This document shows positions 54,810 to 62,279 of a stretch of 64,000 nucleotides of DNA, in pieces (the first letter of the stretch is position 1; each line of letters starts with the position of its first letter). Under the pieces are notes generated by a model. The model was not told the origin of the DNA. It was given only the letters and a program-made list of their open reading frames with translations, and did no database searches. The DNA is taken from positions 992,001 through 1,056,000 of the forward strand of contig CP076354.1 in NCBI GenBank assembly GCA_018798825.1, written 5' to 3'. The stretch is from Ochrobactrum sp. BTU1. GTDB lineage: Bacteria > Pseudomonadota > Alphaproteobacteria > Rhizobiales > Rhizobiaceae. Position numbers and translations under genes: made by a program.

Positions 54810-55283
54810 TTGCCACGTAAAGTGAAAGCCTCTGCTCAGATCGGTTATGCCAATGGCTTCCGCTCTGGGCTGGAGGGCAAGGTATCCGTAGCGCTCGATA
54901 ATGCCGGATACACCTACGCCTACGAAGGCTACCGCGTTGAATACGTCTGGCCTGCTCGAAAGTCGAAATACACGCCGGACTTCCCGCTCCTTCATAACGG
55001 CATCATTGTCGAAACCAAGGGGCGCTTCCTCACCGAGGACCGTCAGAAACACCTTCTGATCAAGGAACAGCACCCGGACTTAGACATACGGTTCGTGTTC
55101 TCCAATTCCAAAACCCGCATCTCCAAGGCTTCGCAAACCACTTACGCAAAGTGGTGTGAAACCCACGGCTTCCTATACGCAGACAAGAGCATCCCTCAGG
55201 ACTGGCTCGATGAAGCGCCTAACGCAAAGCGTATGGAAGCGATGCTCAATCTCATACCAGCAACCAAGAAAGCTTCGAAATGA
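54810..55283 (+). CDS. Endonuclease I (Holliday junction resolvase), T7 gp3-like
   Basis: A 157-residue nuclease. The active-site pattern matches T7 endonuclease I: FRSGLEGKV (Glu), KYTPDFPL (Asp) and VETKG (Glu and Lys). It cuts branched DNA and in T7 helps degrade host DNA. It starts at TTG 54810, three bases after the previous stop, and overlaps the next gene by ATGA. Confidence 0.92.
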   Translation: MPRKVKASAQIGYANGFRSGLEGKVSVALDNAGYTYAYEGYRVEYVWPARKSKYTPDFPLLHNGIIVETKGRFLTEDRQKHLLIKEQHPDLDIRFVFSNSKTRISKASQTTYAKWCETHGFLYADKSIPQDWLDEAPNAKRMEAMLNLIPATKKASK

Positions 55284-55522
55284 TCAAGAAGATCATCGCA
55301 TTTGTCAGCGGCAGCATTCGCCGCAAGCCGACCACAGAGAACGCCCTTCGTGGGATGTCCAAGGCTCTCGACCAGCTTCAGGAAGTCGTCACCCATGAGA
55401 ACACTGAAATTGATCGTCTGGATGACGTTATCGAGACTGCGGCCAGTGACCGCCTTGATGCCTTCAAGCGCCGTGATCGTGCGTCGAAGGTAGCTGAACG
55501 TTTCGCAGACCTGTTGGCATAA
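55280..55522 (+). CDS. Hypothetical phage protein, 80 residues, helical
   Basis: MIKKIIAFVSGSIRRKPTTE is followed by a charged helix with heptad-like pattern (ALDQLQEVVTHENTEIDRLD). Possibly a coiled-coil dimer. Coupled to endonuclease I by ATGA. No family recognised. Confidence 0.65.
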   Translation: MIKKIIAFVSGSIRRKPTTENALRGMSKALDQLQEVVTHENTEIDRLDDVIETAASDRLDAFKRRDRASKVAERFADLLA

Positions 55523-55534
55523 GGAGAGAGATTA

Positions 55535-55729
55535 ATGAGAACCCTAGGTGTAACTATTTATCTGCTCCTTCTCGTTGCAATTCTGGCAGCTCTCGGCGGC
55601 TGGATCGCTAATCTTTTCAAGGTCTTCGGCCTGCTTGTTACACAAGGAGTTGACCTTACGGGTGAGCTGGTCGTCCGTGTAATTGGTATTGTGATCCCGA
55701 TCATCGGGGCAATCGCAGGTTACCTTTGA
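55535..55729 (+). CDS. Small membrane protein with two predicted helices
   Basis: A 64-residue, strongly hydrophobic protein: helix about 7-30 (LLLLVAILAALGGWIANLF) and helix about 45-62 (VVRVIGIVIPIIGAIAGYL). AAGGAGAG lies just upstream of the ATG. It could be a holin-like or other membrane effector; position in the replication block argues against a late holin. Confidence 0.65.
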   Translation: MRTLGVTIYLLLLVAILAALGGWIANLFKVFGLLVTQGVDLTGELVVRVIGIVIPIIGAIAGYL

Positions 55730-55953
55730 TGGACCCTGAAGGAATTGAGAAAGCTGCCCGATACCTCGCCGAAACACTCTTCGTTGCGTTCGATGACCTG
55801 AACCCCTTGAGCTTGGAAGAAGTCAGGCAGCAACTGGGTAACGAAGGAGGGTGGGTTAAGGAAGATGCGGAAGGTCTTATCGCATCGTTAGACCTGATCG
55901 TGAATCGAGCGTTCCTTATGAGCATGAAAGTCAAACAGGCATTTGGGCTGTAA
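55729..55953 (+). CDS. Hypothetical phage protein, 74 residues
   Basis: An acidic helical protein (MDPEGIEKAARYLAETLFVA at the start). TGATG couples it to the previous stop. The next gene starts immediately after its stop. No family is recognised. Confidence 0.65.
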   Translation: MDPEGIEKAARYLAETLFVAFDDLNPLSLEEVRQQLGNEGGWVKEDAEGLIASLDLIVNRAFLMSMKVKQAFGL

Positions 55954-56430
55954 TTGGATAAACAAAAACATCGATCTTACTTAGACAAAGACGAGGCTCT
56001 AGCCCTCATCGACAAGTTCATCGGAAGTGATCTTCGCGAAGAAGTTCATCGCATGTTTATTCGTGACGAGGCAGTGGTAGCAAAGCTGCTGTTTATGCTT
56101 CGTGACTTCCACGATCGGAATGTGCTTCTCACCGAAAGAATGCAGCAAGCCGAGAAGGAATACTTCCAGACGTTAGCCCCCAAGGTTAGCTCAGGTTTCC
56201 TTTCGGCTGAAACAAGCCTCAACATCAACTACAGCGCTAAAAATTATCACGTTCGCTGGGACCCGGGTTCATACTCGATGAACCACATGATGAGCCATCT
56301 GCTCCAAGAGGACAAAAATCCCGTCATACTTGAGATGATCGAGAAGCAGTTCCAGCGGCAGCTTGAGGCTGATCTGATCCCGCAGTTGCGGGTGGCATTC
56401 AGAAAGATGATCACAGCGTCTCATTTATGA
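55954..56430 (+). CDS. Hypothetical phage protein, 158 residues
   Basis: Starts at TTG directly after the previous TAA. Mostly helical, with LDKDEALALIDKFIGSDLRE near the start and a distinct YHVRWDPGSYSMNHMM segment in the middle. It overlaps the primase-helicase start by four bases. Function unknown. Confidence 0.65.
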   Translation: MDKQKHRSYLDKDEALALIDKFIGSDLREEVHRMFIRDEAVVAKLLFMLRDFHDRNVLLTERMQQAEKEYFQTLAPKVSSGFLSAETSLNINYSAKNYHVRWDPGSYSMNHMMSHLLQEDKNPVILEMIEKQFQRQLEADLIPQLRVAFRKMITASHL

Positions 56431-58103
56431 GAGACGAACACGAGGAGAGCTTTCTCCTCCAGAAGGAGCCATGCCCAGCGTGTGGCTCCAGAGACAACCT
56501 AGCCCGGTATTCAGATGGCCACGGCTATTGCTTTGGCTGCGGACATTACGAGCCGGGGGACAAGGATCACCACAATATGGAGAATGAGCCGACAGGGGTA
56601 CGCCCCGCTCGGGCGGATTTGCTCGACCTTGGGGAACCTTCAGGCTGGCCTAGTCGAGGCATTTCAGAAGATAGCGCTCAGAAATGGGGCTTCACCAAGT
56701 CTACGTATAAGGGCGAACCCGTCCGACTTTTCAACTACAGAAATACGAGCAATCAGGTCGTCGCCCAGAAGGTACGCTTTAAGGGCAAAGACTTCCGTTT
56801 CCTTGGAGAGACGAAGGAAGCTGGCCTGTTCGGGATGCACCTCTGGCGTGACCGAGGAAAGCGTGTCGTCATCGTTGAAGGCGAGATGGATGCAATTTCC
56901 CTATCACAGATGCAGGGCCATAAGTGGCCTGTCGTGTCTATCCCGAATGGGGCGCAAGGTGCAGCTAAGGCGCTCTCAAAGAACATCGACTGGCTTGAAC
57001 AGTTTGATGAAGTTGTCCTGCTCTTCGACAACGATGAGGCAGGTCAAGTCGCACTAGACGACTGCAAGAAGGTAGCCTTCACGCCCGGAAAGCTCCGCAT
57101 TGCCCGACTTCCTGAGGACCTCAAGGATGCCAATGAGGCACTCGTAGCGGGACGTATCAAGGAAACACTCGATTGCCTTTGGGACGCCAAGGTTTACCGA
57201 CCTGACGGCATCCTAAGCGTCGATGACATCATGGATGACATTCTCACTCCTACCGAGATGGGTATCCCATGGTGGCTTCCGGGTCTCACAGCCGCAACCT
57301 ACGGTAGACGATATACGGAAGTCTATGGGGTGGGGGCAGGGACCGGGGCAGGGAAGACAGACTTCCTCATGCAGCAGATAGCGTTTGATGTCAACGACTT
57401 AGGGTTAACGGTTGGAGCAATCTTTCTAGAGCAACGTCCTCGGGAAACTGCTCAGCGTGTCGCAGGTAAACTGGCTGGCAAAATGTTCCATATCCCGAAC
57501 GGAGACTGGAATGCTGAGGAACTCCGAAGGGCTGCTTCTGAGCTGCAAGGAAAGGTCTTCTTCTACGACAACTTCGGTCAAACCGACTGGGACGTTGTGA
57601 AGGGACACATTCGGTACATGGCTGTGAGCCTTGGTGTCCGCGTGTTCTACCTCGATCACCTTACGGCTATGGCCGACACGAGCGACGAGAAGGGTTCCAT
57701 TGAGCAGATCATGAAAGAGATGGCTGGGATCGCCCAAGAGCTGGACATCATGATCACCTTCGTATCGCACCTATCGACACCCGATGGAAAGCCTCATGAA
57801 GAAGGTGGCCGTGTCATGATCCGGCATTTCAAGGGTTCCCGTGCAATCGGCTTCTGGTCTTACTTCATGTTTGGCCTAGAGCGCGATCAACAGTCTGACG
57901 ATCCTGAAATCAAAACCACCACCATCTTCCGTATTCTGAAGGACCGCTACACAGGCAGAGGTACGGGCCAGACGTTCTTGCTTGGTTTCGACCAACAAAC
58001 AGGACGTTTGTACGAACGCGAAGATGATCCTTTCAAGAAACAGGACAGCGCCTCTCACGGCTTCCGAGACGAAACACGGGAGACTGAGCCAGAGGACTTC
58101 TAA
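56427..58103 (+). CDS. DNA primase-helicase, T7 gp4-like
   Basis: A 558-residue bifunctional replication protein. An N-terminal zinc motif (CPACGSRDNL ... YCFGCGHYE), a TOPRIM primase segment (VVIVEGEMDAISL, later LLFDNDEAG) and a RecA-like helicase with Walker A GAGTGAGKTDF near residue 305 are visible. Motif H2-type VFYLDHLTAM and FVSHLSTP follow. The acidic C-terminus (ETEPEDF) ends in Phe, as in T7 gp4, where the tail binds the polymerase. Length agrees with T7 gp4 (566). Confidence 0.95.
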   Translation: MRDEHEESFLLQKEPCPACGSRDNLARYSDGHGYCFGCGHYEPGDKDHHNMENEPTGVRPARADLLDLGEPSGWPSRGISEDSAQKWGFTKSTYKGEPVRLFNYRNTSNQVVAQKVRFKGKDFRFLGETKEAGLFGMHLWRDRGKRVVIVEGEMDAISLSQMQGHKWPVVSIPNGAQGAAKALSKNIDWLEQFDEVVLLFDNDEAGQVALDDCKKVAFTPGKLRIARLPEDLKDANEALVAGRIKETLDCLWDAKVYRPDGILSVDDIMDDILTPTEMGIPWWLPGLTAATYGRRYTEVYGVGAGTGAGKTDFLMQQIAFDVNDLGLTVGAIFLEQRPRETAQRVAGKLAGKMFHIPNGDWNAEELRRAASELQGKVFFYDNFGQTDWDVVKGHIRYMAVSLGVRVFYLDHLTAMADTSDEKGSIEQIMKEMAGIAQELDIMITFVSHLSTPDGKPHEEGGRVMIRHFKGSRAIGFWSYFMFGLERDQQSDDPEIKTTTIFRILKDRYTGRGTGQTFLLGFDQQTGRLYEREDDPFKKQDSASHGFRDETRETEPEDF

Positions 58104-58111
58104 GAGGTGAA

Positions 58112-60109
58112 TTGAGCCGAACATTAATATTCGACCTTGAGAGCAATGGGCTTCTTGAGGAAACGACCACGATCCACTCCTTGGTTATCAAGGAAAGAGA
58201 GACTGGAGAAATCTGGTCTCTTCATAATCAACACGATACTGGCGCAGGCCCGAACGTTGCAGACGGCCTGAGGCTGCTAGAAGACGCTGATTTCATAGTC
58301 GGCCACAACATCCAATCCTTCGACATCCCTGTAATCCAGAAGCTTTACCCTTGGTTCAAACCTAAGGGCATCGTTCGCGACACCTTGATCATGTCTCGGT
58401 TCATCTACGCCGAGATGCTCCGCAGCGACATCGAGTTCCACGAAAGCCGAACCAAGAAAGGCAAGAAGTGGATCGAGAAGCGCATGTGGGGACGCCACAG
58501 CCTTGAGGCTTGGGGCCAACGTCTCGGTGTCTGGAAAGGCGACTACGGCCAGAAGCGGGAAGAAGAAGGAAAGGCGCTCGGCCTTAAGGGGCCGCAGCTT
58601 ACTGCATACGTCTGGGGAACATGGTCTCAGGAGATGCAGGACTATTGCGTTCAGGACGTTGAGGTAACTGAAAAGATACTCGACAAGCTTGAAGGCAAGG
58701 GCAACTCCGAAGAGAGCATCAACCTTGAACATGACGTTCGCAGGATCGTCACCCGTCAGGAGAACTACGGCTTCGGCTTTAACGAGCGCAAAGCTGCTGA
58801 ACTCTACGGCACCTTAAGCCAACGTAAGGCTGAACTTGAGCGGGACCTTCAGAAGGCATTCAAGCCTTGGTACCGCAAGGGTGATCGCATGTGTCCAACA
58901 ACGGACCGGCAGATCAAGCGTCCTGACCTCGGCATTGAGGTTGTCGTTAAGAAATACTCCAAGGTGACGGGAAGGGAAGTCAAGCCGTACATCGGTCCGA
59001 TCTTCGACCAGTACATCAAGGACAGCCCCTATACCAAAGTAACTCTTCAACCTTTCAATGCGACCAGTCGTTTCGACATCGCAGATCGGCTTAAGGTCAT
59101 CTACGGATGGAAGCCTAAGGAGTTCACCAAAGACGGTCATCCAAAGATCGATGAAGAGGTGCTCTCTAAGCTGAAATATCCGGTGATCCCTCAGCTTCTC
59201 GAATACCTCATGATCCAGAAGCGGATCGGACAGGTGGCCGAGGGGAAGGAAAGCTGGCTTAAGCACTGCAAGAATGGTCGCATCCACGGCAGGGTAAACA
59301 CGGCAGGCGCTGTCACAGGTCGAATGACCCACAGCACTCCGAACATTGCTCAGGCTCCCTCAGGACGAGCACCTTATGGTCACGAATGCCGTGAACTGTT
59401 TGTTGCTGGTCCGGGCAAGAAGCTGGTCGGCTGCGATGCCGATGCTTTGGAACTTCGAGACCTCGCTGGATATATGGCTGCTTATGATGGCGGCGCATAC
59501 ATCAAGACGGTTCTTGAAGGGAAGAAAGAAGACGGCACCGACATGCACACGCTCAATGCTGCGGCTTTGGGCTGTTCACGTGATGACGCAAAGACTTGGT
59601 TCTATGCCTTCATTTACGGTGCTGGTGACTTCAAGCTCGGTATGATCCTTGCGGCGAAAGGTTCAGCTGCGGCAATTAAACGGGCAGGTGCGGAAAGCCG
59701 TGCCAAGTTCCTCAACAGCCTTCCAGCTTTGAAGAAGTTGACCGAACGGGTGAAGACGAAAGCTGCCGCCACAGGGACACTCAAGGGTCTCGATGGGCGT
59801 ATCCTAAAAGTTCGCTCAGGTCACGCGGCGTTGAACACCTTGCTTCAGTCGGCAGGTGCAATCCAGATGAAGAGAGCTTTGGTCATCCTAGACAACGACC
59901 TACAGGCAGCGGGGCTGGTTCCCGGTGTCCAATATGAGTTCGTCGCGAATGTTCATGACGAATGGCAGATCGAGGTAGATGAAGACAAAGCAGAGTTCGT
60001 CGGCAAAACGGCAGCAGCAGCTATCGCCAAGGCCGGGGAATATTACAGCTTCCGTTGCAAACTTGCTGGCAACTACGACATCGGCAGCAACTGGGCGGAA
60101 ACACACTAA
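58112..60109 (+). CDS. Family A DNA polymerase, T7 gp5-like
   Basis: A 665-residue replicative polymerase. The 3'-5' exonuclease begins at once (LIFDLESNGLLEE with D-x-E), with FIVGHNIQSFDIPV as the second exo motif. Polymerase motif A is VGCDADALELRDLAGYM, motif B AKTWFYAFIYGAGDFKLG and motif C NVHDEWQIEV (Asp616). It starts at TTG 58112 with AGAGGTGA upstream. In T7 this enzyme uses host thioredoxin as a clamp. A GIY-YIG-like frame follows in the +1 frame without its own good start. Confidence 0.96.
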   Translation: MSRTLIFDLESNGLLEETTTIHSLVIKERETGEIWSLHNQHDTGAGPNVADGLRLLEDADFIVGHNIQSFDIPVIQKLYPWFKPKGIVRDTLIMSRFIYAEMLRSDIEFHESRTKKGKKWIEKRMWGRHSLEAWGQRLGVWKGDYGQKREEEGKALGLKGPQLTAYVWGTWSQEMQDYCVQDVEVTEKILDKLEGKGNSEESINLEHDVRRIVTRQENYGFGFNERKAAELYGTLSQRKAELERDLQKAFKPWYRKGDRMCPTTDRQIKRPDLGIEVVVKKYSKVTGREVKPYIGPIFDQYIKDSPYTKVTLQPFNATSRFDIADRLKVIYGWKPKEFTKDGHPKIDEEVLSKLKYPVIPQLLEYLMIQKRIGQVAEGKESWLKHCKNGRIHGRVNTAGAVTGRMTHSTPNIAQAPSGRAPYGHECRELFVAGPGKKLVGCDADALELRDLAGYMAAYDGGAYIKTVLEGKKEDGTDMHTLNAAALGCSRDDAKTWFYAFIYGAGDFKLGMILAAKGSAAAIKRAGAESRAKFLNSLPALKKLTERVKTKAAATGTLKGLDGRILKVRSGHAALNTLLQSAGAIQMKRALVILDNDLQAAGLVPGVQYEFVANVHDEWQIEVDEDKAEFVGKTAAAAIAKAGEYYSFRCKLAGNYDIGSNWAETH

Positions 60110-60395
60110 GGCTGACCCTCACGGTCCCGGCTACGTTTACGTTGTGACAAACCAAGCGTGGCCGGGAAAGTGCAAGATCGGGTTCGCCAAAAGTCTGACC
60201 AACAGGATCAGACAGATGAACACCAACGACCCATTTAGGTCATACCAATATCACGACACTCGGAGGTTTGATGACCGCTCTCTGGCTGAGAAGCGCGTTC
60301 ACGGGCTGGTGGCTGGGTTTCGCATCCCCGGCACCGAATGGTTCGATTTACATCCCGACGATGCAGTCAAGTTTCTACGAAAGGTAAAGGCATGA
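60063..60395 (+). CDS. T5orf172/GIY-YIG-like nuclease domain protein
   Basis: The core, GYVYVVTNQAWPGKCKIGFA, then RIRQMNT and the later GTEWFDL, fits the T5orf172 group of GIY-YIG-like domains, often found in phage and mobile DNA. The start is uncertain: no ATG, GTG or TTG with a ribosome site lies between the polymerase stop and the domain. The nearest in-frame start is TTG 60063, inside the polymerase gene; ATG 59979 lies further up. A +1 frameshift at the polymerase end would also fuse the two. The stop overlaps the next ATG. Confidence 0.65.
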   Translation: MLATTTSAATGRKHTKADPHGPGYVYVVTNQAWPGKCKIGFAKSLTNRIRQMNTNDPFRSYQYHDTRRFDDRSLAEKRVHGLVAGFRIPGTEWFDLHPDDAVKFLRKVKA

Positions 60396-60580
60396 ACGGT
60401 GACAAGGAGACAGTGACAATCTCCAAGAAGGAATACGATAGCCTCTTAGATAGCAGCAATAAGCTGAACTGCCTTGAGAATGGCGGTGTCGATAACTGGG
60501 AATGGTATTACGAAAGTCTCAAGCAAGGCGGCTACTTCGAAGATGAAGAAGATGAGGACGAGGACGAGGACGAGGATTGA
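60392..60580 (+). CDS. Small acidic phage protein, 62 residues
   Basis: MNGDKETVTISKKEYDSLLD is followed by a polar middle and an Asp/Glu run at the C-terminus (EDEEDEDEDEDED), coded by a GAGGAC repeat. Such DNA-mimic-like acidic tails occur in phage inhibitors of host nucleases, but here that is only a guess. ATGA overlap before; TTGA overlap after. Confidence 0.65.
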   Translation: MNGDKETVTISKKEYDSLLDSSNKLNCLENGGVDNWEWYYESLKQGGYFEDEEDEDEDEDED

Positions 60581-61311
60581 GAACCCTCCTCATTGACGGC
60601 GATATCCTCGTTGTCAGCACATGTGCCGCAGCTGAAAAGGAAGTAGACTGGGGCGACGACCAGTGGACCGTGACGTCAGACATCAAGTCGGTTAAGGCCA
60701 CAATACTCGACGCAATCGAGAACATTAAGAAGGACCTTGAGGCCCAAGAGGCGATCATTACGCTTTCTATGGGTTTGACCTTCCGTCACGAAATCTTCGA
60801 ACCTTATAAGAAAGGCCGAGGGCGAAAGCCTGTCGGTACTGGCGAGGTGAAACGCTGGCTCATCGAAGAGCAGGGCGCAAAGCTGAAGCCGGGGATCGAA
60901 GCTGACGACACCATGGGCATCCTTTCGACCCACCCTAGGCTGATCAAAGGTGAGAAGGTGATTGTGTCTGCTGACAAAGACATGATGACAATACCTGGAC
61001 TACTTTATCGTGACGGTGAAATCATCACTGTGACCGAAGAAGAGGCTGACCGGAACTGGCTCACTCAGACACTTACGGGCGACGTGACGGACAACTATCC
61101 GGGCCTCAAAGGATACGGCGCAAAGAAAGCTGAGAAGTTCCTAGACGGTATCCCTGAGGGTGAAGACCCTTGGCCGCATATTGTCCAGCTCTTTGTCGAT
61201 AATGGTTTCGATGAGGAATATGCGCTCACTCAAGCTCGAATGGCTCGTATCCTTCGCTGGACAGATTACGATTACAAGAAGAAGGAGGTTAAGCTCTGGC
61301 GTCCAAGCTGA
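60577..61311 (+). CDS. 5'-3' exonuclease (flap endonuclease-like), T7 gp6-like
   Basis: A 244-residue nuclease of the FEN/5'-3' exonuclease superfamily. The metal-site segments are LLIDGDILV at the start, EADDTMGIL and VSADKDMMTIPGL in the middle, and LTGDVTDNYPGLKGYGAKKA with the helix-hairpin-helix. It removes RNA primers and resects DNA ends. It starts at TTG, sharing TTGA with the previous stop. Confidence 0.9.
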   Translation: MRTLLIDGDILVVSTCAAAEKEVDWGDDQWTVTSDIKSVKATILDAIENIKKDLEAQEAIITLSMGLTFRHEIFEPYKKGRGRKPVGTGEVKRWLIEEQGAKLKPGIEADDTMGILSTHPRLIKGEKVIVSADKDMMTIPGLLYRDGEIITVTEEEADRNWLTQTLTGDVTDNYPGLKGYGAKKAEKFLDGIPEGEDPWPHIVQLFVDNGFDEEYALTQARMARILRWTDYDYKKKEVKLWRPS

Positions 61312-61856
61312 TCGCCCTCACAGGCAAGGCAGGGAGTGGGAAGTCGGAAGTGGCTTCCTACCTCGTAGACGGCCACGGGTTCCAGCTCGTGAAATTCGCA
61401 GGGCCACTTAAGGCGATGCTTAGAGGTTACTATCGTGAGCTTGGGCTGACCGAAGAGGAAATCGACAGGCGACTGGAGGGCGACCTCAAGGAAACCCCTG
61501 ATCCTCATCTTTCGGGCCGAACCCCGCGCCACGCTATGGAGACCTTAGGAACAGAATGGGGCAGGGATCAGATGGCTCCTGAGTTCTGGACGAATGCAGC
61601 CGAAGCAAAGATCAAAGGCTCACGGGCAGATTTGATCGTTGTGGATGATTGCAGGTTTCCAAACGAAGCCCATGTGGTTCGACGCTTGGGTGGCTCTGTG
61701 GTGCAGGTTAAGTCAGCCCGAGGTCGTCGTAAGGTCTCCAAACACAAGGCCGAGAAGGGACTTGCACCCGCTCTGGTCGATCACTCGCTGGATAATAATG
61801 AAGGCATCGGCGCTCTACGGAAGGGCATCGATACGTTTCTCTTCGGTCTCAAATGA
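61296..61856 (+). CDS. Deoxynucleoside monophosphate kinase-like P-loop protein
   Basis: A 186-residue P-loop kinase like phage dNMP kinases (T4 gp1 group), supplying dNTP precursors. The P-loop is GKAGSGKSEV at about residue 9-18; FAGPLKAML, ETLGTEWGRD and IVVDDCRFPNEA follow the known pattern. The first canonical start in frame (GTG 61350) would remove the P-loop, and a stop codon lies at 61290. The only sensible start is CTG 61296, which has AGGAGG ending 7 bases upstream. A non-canonical CTG start is therefore proposed. Confidence 0.8.
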   Translation: MASKLIALTGKAGSGKSEVASYLVDGHGFQLVKFAGPLKAMLRGYYRELGLTEEEIDRRLEGDLKETPDPHLSGRTPRHAMETLGTEWGRDQMAPEFWTNAAEAKIKGSRADLIVVDDCRFPNEAHVVRRLGGSVVQVKSARGRRKVSKHKAEKGLAPALVDHSLDNNEGIGALRKGIDTFLFGLK

Positions 61857-62071
61857 ATAGGTTGCACAGTAGCAGTTTTGAACAGCACGACCTCGAATGT
61901 CCCGCTGTCTCAAAAGCGTTGGTGGAATATCTACGAAAGGTATTCCCCGACCGACTGCCCACAGATCGCACCATTAACGAACGCAAACTGGGAGAGCTGT
62001 TCGGCCAACAGGACGTAATTGTCCATTTGCTGTGCCGCCTCCAAGAGCAGGAAGAGACCGTCCTTGTGTAA
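61853..62071 (+). CDS. Hypothetical phage protein, 72 residues
   Basis: ATG 61853 overlaps the dNMP kinase stop. The candidate promoter at 61856 lies inside its first codons, so a transcript from that promoter could not make the full protein; an in-frame TTG at 61862 does not avoid this. Helical, with a C-terminal LFGQQDVIVHLLCRLQEQEE. Function unknown. Confidence 0.55.
   Translation: MNRLHSSSFEQHDLECPAVSKALVEYLRKVFPDRLPTDRTINERKLGELFGQQDVIVHLLCRLQEQEETVLV
61856..61873 (+). promoter_or_regulatory. Candidate phage RNA polymerase promoter, structural genes
   Basis: Second exact copy of AATAGGTTGCACAGTAGC. It lies at the joint between the last replication gene and the structural block, where T7 class III promoters lie. 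Only this 18-base core is shared with the copy at 52545; both flanks differ, as expected for a conserved promoter and not a larger duplication. Confidence 0.7.
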
Positions 62072-62276
62072 ACCAAAGACGCCGAAGATTGAGAAGGCGG
62101 ACCCTGTTCAGGCACCTCCTCCAGTCGCTTCGGCACCCGTGGCTCCGGTGCTTAATGAAAGCTCTAGCTCTGCCGATTCCAACGGCAATAGCGCAGCTCT
62201 CAAGCGCCGGGGCCGTGCGTCCCTGACGATCCCGCTCCTTCAGTCAACAGGCTCAGGTATCAACATCCCGACCTGA
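62064..62276 (+). CDS. Small proline/alanine-rich protein upstream of the portal
   Basis: A 70-residue protein starting at TTG 62064, with AGGAAGAGA 7 bases upstream; it reads MCKPKTPKIEKADPVQAPPP. Similar short Pro-rich proteins beginning C-x-P-K-x-P precede portal genes in many podoviruses. The end GRASLTIPLLQSTGSGINIP resembles the same group. Role unknown, perhaps virion assembly. The frame continues upstream but without a better start. Confidence 0.75.
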   Translation: MCKPKTPKIEKADPVQAPPPVASAPVAPVLNESSSSADSNGNSAALKRRGRASLTIPLLQSTGSGINIPT

Positions 62277-62279
62277 TGA

